A stretch of 64,000 bases of DNA, taken from assembly GCF_000153325.1 (NCBI RefSeq), contig NZ_CH724143.1, positions 400,296 through 464,295 of the forward strand, given 5' to 3'. This DNA comes from Photobacterium sp. SKA34. Its GTDB lineage: Bacteria; Pseudomonadota; Gammaproteobacteria; Enterobacterales; Vibrionaceae. The position numbers and the translations under genes are program-made. Below, in pieces: positions 57,190 through 64,000 of this stretch. The notes beneath the pieces are model-generated. The model did not search any database. It had not been told where the DNA came from and saw only the letters and a list, made by a program, of their open reading frames with translations. Each line of letters starts with the position of its first letter. Position 1 is the stretch's first letter.

Positions 57190-59274
57190 TTACAGTACTT
57201 GAATTGCTTTGCCTTTAAGTAGCTTTCTGACCCACATGCGTCCAGGATGGAGCGCTTCAAGTACGTCAAGTGGTAGTGGTAATGGATCGCCGCAAATTTG
57301 CGATGCTAAGAGTTCGCCGAGTAATGGCGCTGAGCTTAATCCTCGAGAGCCTAAACCAACTATAGCAAAAAGATTATTATAGGTTGGGACAGCTTTCGCT
57401 GACGTTTGATTATCTCTAAGATCATCGTATTGTTGTAATAAATCATCATAACGACAAACATTACCCACATACGGTAAGTGATCACGTACCGCACAGCGAA
57501 TGCCAACACGTGCTCTGTTTTGAATATCAAAGCCATCTATATCTATCTGTTTAGGCCACTCAATATTAGGTAAACAGTTTACTAACCGTTGTTTGTTATC
57601 TTGTTGATCATTTTCATTAAAGTTAAGGTCTATATTACTACGATCGTAGCTGGCTCCAATACAATGACTCTGTGTCTCAGGGTTCATTGGTGTGAGATAG
57701 CCGTTATAACAAAGTACAGTTTTTAGCTTGCCCAGTGATGGATCTGTCGGCACATGGCTGACTTGCCCGCGAACAGAAGATGCAGGGATCTGCTGGGTTT
57801 GTGGATATTGATTAAAGCGGTGACCATTAGCCAAAATAACCGTGCTATGTTGTGCTTGACTTCCATCAGTGAAGGTAAGCTGCCATTGCGTTTTTTTAAC
57901 TTGATCTAACTGACATAATTCTTTTTGTGTTTTTAGTGTCAGTTTCCCTTCATTCACGGCATGTTCAATTAATGCTGTGGTTAACTCTTTAGGTGATAAC
58001 CAGCCGCCAAGCGGGTAATGAACACTTTCAAAGCCCGTTTCAACCCCTGTGATTTGCTCAGTTTGTTCTTTATCGAGTTTATGAACAAGTTCAGATGCAA
58101 AACCACCATTGATGATATTTGCGAGTTTATGGCTTGATTTATCATCCCATGCTAATTGGGTCACGCCGCACCAGTTATGACTAAAATCGACGTGAATTGC
58201 GGATTGCTCTATAAGTTGTCTCGCGAAGATAAAAGCGCTAGAGAAAAAACGAGATAGCCTATCGTTACTACCATTTAATAATGGGTAGACAGCACCTTGT
58301 CGGTTCCCTGAAGCGCCTTCAGCAAGTTCATTGTCAGCGCAATATAATGTGACATGTTGACCACGGCGGATCAAAGCTAATGCGGTAGTTGCAGATGCGA
58401 TACCACCACCAATAATAGCAATATTTGAGTTTGACTCTGTTTGTGCTTCACGATTATACCAAGGCGTAATATTCGTTTTATGTTGGCGTTCAGCAACGTG
58501 GCCTACGATCATGTCACGTTTAGTACCAAAGCCTTTGGTTTTGCGCATATCAAAACCGGCTTCAATTAACCCTCGACGAACAAAGCCCGCAGCTGTAAAG
58601 GTTGCTACGCTACAACCTTTACGTGCCATTTTAACCATGCCGTTAAATAAGTTTTGGTTCCACATTTCAGGGTTTTTGCTAGGGGCAAAACCATCAAGGA
58701 ACCATGCATCGATGATACCCTCATCGCCAACCCATACTTGAGGCATACAATCTTTGATATCACCAAACCAGAGATCTAAGGTGATCATGCCATCTTCTAA
58801 TACGATACGATGACAATCTGTAATAGCTGGAGGGTAATGAGTATGAAGCTGCTCTGCAAGTTCTGCAAGTTCAGGCCATGCTTGATGTGCTTTAATCAAA
58901 TCTTGTTGAGTAACCGGGAATTTTTCAAAGCTAATAAAATGTAGCTCTGTGGTTGTCGCATCTGGGTGTTGAGAACGGTAATCTTTAAATGCTTTCCATA
59001 CGGCTAAAAAGTTTAATCCGGTACCAAATCCTGTTTCAGCGATAACAAAACGACGACGGTCGCCGTCAATCCAGCGCTCAGGTAAGCCATTTTGCTTAAG
59101 GAAAACATAGCGTGTTTCTTCTAATCCATTAACGTTGGAGAAGTAGACATCATCAAAGTTATTTGAGACGGGGGTTCCCACATCATTCCAATCAAGAACG
59201 GCATTTTCAATTTGTAAGGTGGATTTTTCTTGTTGTGAAGAAGACAAAAGGGAAACCTCTTTTATAACGGACAA
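57190..59274 (-). CDS. mnmC: Bifunctional tRNA wobble-uridine enzyme MnmC
   Basis: Completes 5-methylaminomethyl-2-thiouridine at the wobble base. 694 residues (E. coli 668): N-terminal SAM methyltransferase MnmC2 (about 20-270; [32 protein letters not shown]) and C-terminal FAD oxidase MnmC1 ([34 protein letters not shown]). The family alignment starts near residue 18, so the first 17 Ser/Gln-rich residues may be non-native. Divergent from fabB as in E. coli. Confidence 0.96.
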   Translation of the reverse strand: MSVIKEVSLLSSSQQEKSTLQIENAVLDWNDVGTPVSNNFDDVYFSNVNGLEETRYVFLKQNGLPERWIDGDRRRFVIAETGFGTGLNFLAVWKAFKDYRSQHPDATTTELHFISFEKFPVTQQDLIKAHQAWPELAELAEQLHTHYPPAITDCHRIVLEDGMITLDLWFGDIKDCMPQVWVGDEGIIDAWFLDGFAPSKNPEMWNQNLFNGMVKMARKGCSVATFTAAGFVRRGLIEAGFDMRKTKGFGTKRDMIVGHVAERQHKTNITPWYNREAQTESNSNIAIIGGGIASATTALALIRRGQHVTLYCADNELAEGASGNRQGAVYPLLNGSNDRLSRFFSSAFIFARQLIEQSAIHVDFSHNWCGVTQLAWDDKSSHKLANIINGGFASELVHKLDKEQTEQITGVETGFESVHYPLGGWLSPKELTTALIEHAVNEGKLTLKTQKELCQLDQVKKTQWQLTFTDGSQAQHSTVILANGHRFNQYPQTQQIPASSVRGQVSHVPTDPSLGKLKTVLCYNGYLTPMNPETQSHCIGASYDRSNIDLNFNENDQQDNKQRLVNCLPNIEWPKQIDIDGFDIQNRARVGIRCAVRDHLPYVGNVCRYDDLLQQYDDLRDNQTSAKAVPTYNNLFAIVGLGSRGLSSAPLLGELLASQICGDPLPLPLDVLEALHPGRMWVRKLLKGKAIQVL

Positions 59275-59580
59275 ACGATTATCGAAAACATGGTTTAAAT
59301 ATCACCACTTTTAGGCGTAATATAGAAAGAAATGGCAATTTTGAACCGATTGTACCCGAATATCAGGAAAGCTGACCACTTTTTACCGCTAAAGCCGTTA
59401 TAGTCGGTAGCTCTGTTATCTCGGTATAACAAACGCCAAACCGCTTTAAGATATGATGTTCCGTTAAAGACGGTATAATTATTGTTATGAACGCGCATCT
59501 TAAAGCCGTTTGGGAGTAAACCCGCCGTAGAGAGAGCTCACGGTTAGGCTATATCCAATTAATTTTAGTAGGAAGTCATC
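59275..59580. promoter_or_regulatory. mnmC/fabB divergent control region with inverted repeats
   Basis: 306 bases. Arms AAACCGCTTTAAGAT (59438-59452) and ATCTTAAAGCCGTTT (59497-59511) pair with one mismatch over 15 bp and flank a TATAAT (59474-59479) and a small dyad CCGT/ACGG (59461-59473). AAAGCCGTT recurs at 59391. No FabR or FadR consensus was recognised. Confidence 0.5.
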
Positions 59581-60795
59581 ATGAAACGAGCCGTAATTAC
59601 AGGCATGGGCATTGTATCTAGTATTGGTAACAACGTTGCAGAAGTACTAGAGTCATTGAAAACAGGCAAGTCAGGCATTAATTTTTCTGAGCAGTTTGCT
59701 GAAATGAAACTACGTTCAAATGTTTGGGGTGATTTAAAAATTAACCCAGCAGAGCATATTGATCGTAAGAAAATGCGTTTCATGGGTGATGCCGCGGCTT
59801 TTGCTTATCTGTCAATGGAGCAAGCTGTTGCCGATTCAGGTTTAGCTGAAGATCAAGTTTCTAACGAACGTACAGGTTTAGTTGCAGGTTCTGGCGGTGC
59901 ATCATCACATAACCAATACCTTGCTGTAGATACGTTACGTGAAAAAGGCGTTAAGCGTGTAGGTCCTTATATGGTACCACGTACGATGTCTTCAACGGTT
60001 TCTGCATGTTTAGCAACACCGTTTAAGATCCGTGGTGTTAATTACACCATGAGCTCAGCATGTGCAACATCAGCACACTGTATTGGTCACGCATTAGAGC
60101 TAATCCAATTGGGTAAGCAAGACGTTGTTTTTGCTGGTGGTGGTGAAGAGCTAGATTGGTCATTAACAATGATGTTTGACGCAATGGGCGCATTATCAAC
60201 CAAGTACAATGATGATCCATCAAAAGCATCACGTACTTACGATGCAGATCGCGATGGTTTCGTGATTTCTGGTGGCGGCGGTATGGTTGTCGTTGAAGAG
60301 CTAGAACACGCACTAGCACGTGGCGCAAAAATCTACGGTGAGATCGTCGGTTATGGCGCAACATCTGATGGGTACGATATGGTTGCACCTTCTGGTGAAG
60401 GCGCAGTTCGTTGTATGAAGATGGCGATGCAAGATCTTGATGCACCAGTTGACTACATTAATACTCACGGCACATCAACACCCGTTGGTGATGTAAAAGA
60501 GTTAGGTGCTATTCAAGAGCTGTTTAGTGATAATTGTCCAGCAATCTCAGCAACAAAAGCAATGACAGGTCACGCACTGGGTGCTGCAGGTGTCCATGAA
60601 GCCATTTATTCAACACTGATGCTAGAGCACGGTTTTGTTGCACCAAGCATCAATATTGATAACCTAGATGAAGCAGCACAAGGCCTTGACATTGTGACTG
60701 ATAAGCGTGATGTTGAACTGAAGACGGTAATGTCTAACAGCTTTGGTTTCGGTGGTACTAACGCCACGCTAGTGATCAAGAAATACGAAGCGTAA
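59581..60795 (+). CDS. fabB: 3-oxoacyl-[acyl-carrier-protein] synthase I FabB
   Basis: Condensing enzyme of fatty acid elongation, required for unsaturated fatty acids. 404 residues (E. coli 406), thiolase fold with nucleophile C161 in [10 protein letters not shown], the His of [11 protein letters not shown] and the Lys/His of [23 protein letters not shown] precedes the ATG. Confidence 0.98.
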   Translation: MKRAVITGMGIVSSIGNNVAEVLESLKTGKSGINFSEQFAEMKLRSNVWGDLKINPAEHIDRKKMRFMGDAAAFAYLSMEQAVADSGLAEDQVSNERTGLVAGSGGASSHNQYLAVDTLREKGVKRVGPYMVPRTMSSTVSACLATPFKIRGVNYTMSSACATSAHCIGHALELIQLGKQDVVFAGGGEELDWSLTMMFDAMGALSTKYNDDPSKASRTYDADRDGFVISGGGGMVVVEELEHALARGAKIYGEIVGYGATSDGYDMVAPSGEGAVRCMKMAMQDLDAPVDYINTHGTSTPVGDVKELGAIQELFSDNCPAISATKAMTGHALGAAGVHEAIYSTLMLEHGFVAPSINIDNLDEAAQGLDIVTDKRDVELKTVMSNSFGFGGTNATLVIKKYEA

Positions 60796-60824
60796 TCGTA
60801 TTTAATTAATCACCGTTTATATTA

Positions 60825-60860
60825 AGAAAGAGTCATAAGAGATTATGGCTCTTTTTTTAT
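60825..60860 (+). terminator. Terminator after fabB
   Basis: Stem AAGAGTCATAA/TTATGGCTCTT (one G-U) with loop GAGA and a TTTTTTATT tail. Confidence 0.9.
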
Positions 60861-61000
60861 TCATTCTTTTTCAATAATACAGTGAGATAGTTGTTAGATA
60901 TTGCTGCTTTTGTTTTTTTTATATGTTTTCAGTTACACTAAAGTCAGTAGGCAAGGGTTTAATTACAGTTACTTGCACATTTATTCATTGAGGTTAATTA

Positions 61001-62167
61001 ATGAAAATTACTGTGGTGGGAACCGGCTATGTCGGTCTGTCTAATGCGGTGCTTTTATCTCAGCATAATGAGGTTGTTGCACTCGATATTATCGAAGAGA
61101 AAGTTGCGTTAATTAATCAAGGTCTCTCTCCAATTGTTGATACGGAGATTGAAGCGTTTTTACAGCAGAAAGCTTTGAACCTTGTAGCAACAACGGATGC
61201 ATCACATGCTTATGATAGCGCTGAGTTTGTCATTATAGCGACCCCAACTGATTATGATCCGATCACTAATTACTTTAATACCAGTTCAGTAGAAGCAGTT
61301 ATTAAAGATGTGGCCAAGAAAAATCCATCAGCGACCATGGTGATTAAATCAACCGTGCCTGTTGGATATACAGAAAGTATTAAAAAACAGTTTGGCATTA
61401 CGAATATTATGTTCTCACCAGAGTTCTTACGTGAAGGTCGTGCACTGTACGATAATTTATATCCCTCTCGTATTATTGTCGGTGAACGTTCTGAGCGAGC
61501 TGAGATCTTTGCTGGATTATTAAAACAAGGTGCTGAAAAGCAAGATATTGCCGTTTTATTTACAGATTCTACAGAGGCAGAAGCGGTAAAATTATTTTCC
61601 AATACTTACCTTGCGATGCGTGTGGCTTATTTTAATGAACTCGACAGCTATGCGGAAGCATTAGGCTTAGATAGTCGTCAGATTATCGAAGGTGTGGGTT
61701 TAGATCCTCGTATTGGCAATCATTATAATAATCCATCTTTTGGCTATGGTGGTTACTGTTTACCTAAAGATACTAAGCAATTACGCGCGAATTACCGTGA
61801 CGTACCTAATAACATTATAGGTGCGATTGTGGATGCGAATACCACACGTAAAGATTTCATTGCTGATTCAATTCTTGCTAAACAACCGAAAGTTGTGGGG
61901 GTTTATCGCTTAATAATGAAATCAGGGTCTGATAATTTCCGCGCATCCAGTATTCAAGGCATAATGAAGCGTATAAAAGCCAAAGGTATTGAAGTGGTGC
62001 TGTTTGAACCAGTACTGGAAGAAGATGAATTTTTTAATTCAAAAGTAATCAAAGATCTTGAAGAATTTAAAGCGATGTCTGATGTAATTGTTTCTAACCG
62101 TATGGCGGTTGAACTTCAAGACGTACAAGAAAAAGTATATACCCGAGACTTGTTCGGGGCTGATTAA
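61001..62167 (+). CDS. ugd: UDP-glucose 6-dehydrogenase Ugd
   Basis: Oxidises UDP-glucose to UDP-glucuronate with two NAD+. 388 residues, same as E. coli Ugd. N-terminal Rossmann motif [15 protein letters not shown], the [11 protein letters not shown] block, and the catalytic Cys in [15 protein letters not shown]. Product feeds capsule or LPS sugars. It precedes pdxB by 19 bases and may share a transcript with it. Confidence 0.97.
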   Translation: MKITVVGTGYVGLSNAVLLSQHNEVVALDIIEEKVALINQGLSPIVDTEIEAFLQQKALNLVATTDASHAYDSAEFVIIATPTDYDPITNYFNTSSVEAVIKDVAKKNPSATMVIKSTVPVGYTESIKKQFGITNIMFSPEFLREGRALYDNLYPSRIIVGERSERAEIFAGLLKQGAEKQDIAVLFTDSTEAEAVKLFSNTYLAMRVAYFNELDSYAEALGLDSRQIIEGVGLDPRIGNHYNNPSFGYGGYCLPKDTKQLRANYRDVPNNIIGAIVDANTTRKDFIADSILAKQPKVVGVYRLIMKSGSDNFRASSIQGIMKRIKAKGIEVVLFEPVLEEDEFFNSKVIKDLEEFKAMSDVIVSNRMAVELQDVQEKVYTRDLFGAD

Positions 62168-62186
62168 GTAAAGCAGGGAAGCCGAA

Positions 62187-63362
62187 ATGAAAATCCTTAT
62201 TGATGAAAATATGCCGTATGCGTTGGAGTTGTTTAGTGAACTTGGTGAGGTCATCGCCAAACCAGGTCGAAACTTAACGGCTGATGATTTGGTTGGGATC
62301 GACGCCCTCATGATTCGCTCGGTGACAAAAGTTAATAACTGTCTGTTAGAAAAAGCCGATAAGCTAAAATTTGTGGGAACGGCAACAGCGGGACAAGATC
62401 ATGTTGATCAATCGTTATTAGCTGAGCGTGGCATTACTTTTACAGCAGCGCCAGGCTGTAACAAAGTGGGTGTTGCTGAGTATGTGCTTAGTAGCTTAAT
62501 GATATTAGGGCAGCAACAAGGTTTTTCTATTTTTGACCGTACTGTTGGGATCATTGGCGCTGGTAATGTGGGCTCATATTTGGCGAAGTGTTTAGATGCA
62601 TTAGGCATTCGTTATCTGTTGAATGATCCATTAAAGCAAGCGGAGGGCGATGATCGTAAATTTGATTCAGTTGAAACTCTACTTGCTGAGTGTGATGTTA
62701 TTACTACTCATACGCCTTTAACACGTGATGTTGAGTTTCCAACTCATCATTTAGTAAACGAAACTTTTCTTAATGCATTAAAACCCAATACCATATTAAT
62801 TAATGCAGCTCGTGGTCCTATCGTTGATAATAATGCTTTAAAAGCCGCTCTAGTGGCTTCTCAGAATGGTGCAGGGAAATCACTCACAGCAGTACTTGAT
62901 GTGTTTGAGCAAGAGCCATTGGTGGATTTAGAGCTACTACCGTATTTAGCTTTTGCGACACCGCATGTAGCTGGATATGGGCTTGAAGGTAAAGCTCGTG
63001 GAACAACCATGGTATTTAACCGCTTTTGTGAGTTTCTTGGGGTTGATAAGCAAGTAGATGCGAGTGAACTATTACCTGTTGCGCCAATCCCTCTGGTTGA
63101 ATTGAGCCGTCAATGGGATGAGGCAAGTTTATTTAGCCTTACCCAATTGGTGTATGATGTACGTAAAGACGACGGTATCTTCCGTCGTCAAATGCAGCTA
63201 GCTGGTGACGATAACAGCAAAATGGCCACTGCTTTTGATATGATGCGAAAAAACTACTGGGATCGCCGTGAATATAGTGCAATTACAGTAGCAGGCAAGG
63301 CAGATTTTGAGGTAGAGTCGCTGGCTAAATTAGGTTTTACAGTAGTAGAGGTCACTCAATGA
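62187..63362 (+). CDS. pdxB: Erythronate-4-phosphate dehydrogenase PdxB
   Basis: Second step of the DXP-independent route to pyridoxal phosphate. 391 residues of the D-isomer 2-hydroxyacid dehydrogenase superfamily: NAD motif [13 protein letters not shown], catalytic Arg in [10 protein letters not shown], Glu in FEQEP and His in [16 protein letters not shown], followed by the PdxB dimerisation domain. AGGGAAG is upstream. Its stop overlaps the asd-like start by four bases. Confidence 0.97.
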   Translation: MKILIDENMPYALELFSELGEVIAKPGRNLTADDLVGIDALMIRSVTKVNNCLLEKADKLKFVGTATAGQDHVDQSLLAERGITFTAAPGCNKVGVAEYVLSSLMILGQQQGFSIFDRTVGIIGAGNVGSYLAKCLDALGIRYLLNDPLKQAEGDDRKFDSVETLLAECDVITTHTPLTRDVEFPTHHLVNETFLNALKPNTILINAARGPIVDNNALKAALVASQNGAGKSLTAVLDVFEQEPLVDLELLPYLAFATPHVAGYGLEGKARGTTMVFNRFCEFLGVDKQVDASELLPVAPIPLVELSRQWDEASLFSLTQLVYDVRKDDGIFRRQMQLAGDDNSKMATAFDMMRKNYWDRREYSAITVAGKADFEVESLAKLGFTVVEVTQ

Positions 63363-64000
63363 GTCAGGAATATGATATCGCAATACTAGGCGCAACAGGT
63401 GCTGTCGGCGAAGCTATGGTCGAGGTGCTAGAAGAGCGTAATTTTCCTGTTCGCAATCTTTACTTGCTGGCAAGTGATCGTAGCTCTGGCAAAGTGTTAC
63501 GTTTTAAAGGTAAATCAGTCCGTGTGAAGAACGTGGAGGATTTCGATTGGGGCCAAGTTCAAATTGCTTTGTTTTCAGCAGGTGCTGAAGCATCACGTCA
63601 TTGGGCGCCTATCGCCACTGATTTTGGCGTCGTTGTTATTGATAACACATCTGAATTTCGTTATGAATATGATGTTCCCTTAGTGATCCCTGAAGTAAAC
63701 CCTGAAGCGATTGCTGATTATCGTAACCGTAATATTATTGCAAATCCCAACTGTTCTACGATTCAAATGTTAGTTGCACTTAAGCCAATTCAAGATGCTT
63801 ACGGTATTGATCGTATTAATGTCGCGACTTATCAATCTGTATCAGGCTCTGGTCGTAAGGGGATTGATGAGCTTGCGGGTCAAACGGCAAAATTACTGAA
63901 TGGTCTGCCTGCTGAGAACAGCGCTTATGACAAGCAAATTGCATTTAACTGTATACCTCATATCGATGAGTTTATGGACAACGGTTACACCAAAGAAGAA
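63359..64000 (+). CDS. asd: Aspartate-semialdehyde dehydrogenase paralogue (cut by window)
   Basis: First 214 residues of an ASADH: NADP motif [12 protein letters not shown], the phosphate-binding region and NPNCSTIQM with the catalytic Cys (about C137). In E. coli the gene after pdxB is usg, an ASADH homologue whose catalytic Cys is lost; here it is kept, so this copy should be active in making aspartate semialdehyde for Lys, Met and Thr. Vibrios carry two asd genes. The 3' part is outside the window. Confidence 0.9.
   Translation, partial: MSQEYDIAILGATGAVGEAMVEVLEERNFPVRNLYLLASDRSSGKVLRFKGKSVRVKNVEDFDWGQVQIALFSAGAEASRHWAPIATDFGVVVIDNTSEFRYEYDVPLVIPEVNPEAIADYRNRNIIANPNCSTIQMLVALKPIQDAYGIDRINVATYQSVSGSGRKGIDELAGQTAKLLNGLPAENSAYDKQIAFNCIPHIDEFMDNGYTKEE

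Noticed and set aside
1..64000. Insertion sequences, prophage, integrase or toxin-antitoxin genes
   Set aside because: None seen; all well-formed genes are core or metabolic families.

Overview
The window reads as a chromosomal segment of a marine gamma-proteobacterium of the Vibrionaceae, most likely Photobacterium or a close relative. This rests on protein similarity recalled from memory, moderate-to-low GC, a tandem array of five tRNA-Tyr genes, and conserved neighbourhoods shared with Vibrio and E. coli (pta-ackA-yfbV, focA-pflB-pflA, mnmC/fabB, pdxB followed by an asd/usg homologue, epmC-yfcL). No insertion sequence, prophage, integron or CRISPR array was seen. It is mostly core genome.

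Layout. 0-4.7 kb: tesA (cut by the window edge), the ybbA-ybbP ABC exporter-like pair, and ribB behind an FMN riboswitch with a clear terminator hairpin. 4.7-12 kb: yfcH, yfcE, a small CxxC Rdx protein with a TauE-type transporter, then ackA-pta and yfbV. 12-21 kb: a DUF6172 gene, a gene-free stretch with several inverted repeats that may encode a small structured RNA, an iron-type ChaN lipoprotein, rlmA, a PgtABC-type phosphoglycerate sensing operon without its transporter, and yfbU. 21-28 kb: fermentation and one-carbon block: fhs with a PurR-like box, an unlisted 34-residue membrane peptide gene beside a perfect FNR-type palindrome, pflA, and focA-pflB behind a promoter whose FNR-like site sits exactly at -41.5. 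28-35 kb: a basic amino acid ABC transporter, grxB, xthA, a decayed short-chain dehydrogenase gene, and a GlsB-type membrane protein. 35-38 kb: an orphan receiver-TPR protein (VieB-like architecture) and five tRNA-Tyr genes in a 150-151 bp repeat. 38-49 kb: an RND efflux pair, rluF, and a mannose/fructose PTS locus (EIIB, an HPr-like/EIIA fusion, AraC regulator, manA, EIIABC). 49-64 kb: aroC, yicG, epmC-yfcL-wzz, wzb, a beta-CASP RNase-like protein, a secreted GH18 chitinase, mnmC/fabB, ugd, pdxB and the start of an asd paralogue.

How it works together. Pyruvate metabolism under low oxygen is well represented: PflB/PflA make formate and acetyl-CoA, FocA moves formate, Fhs captures formate on tetrahydrofolate, and Pta-AckA turn acetyl-CoA into acetate and ATP. 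Sugar entry is covered by the PTS and ManA, chitin use by the chitinase. The least explained items are the 34-residue membrane peptide, the candidate RNA near 13.1 kb, the transporter-less Pgt system, the HPr-like domain lacking its active histidine, and several strong palindromes in the ackA/yfbV, fhs and fabB control regions.
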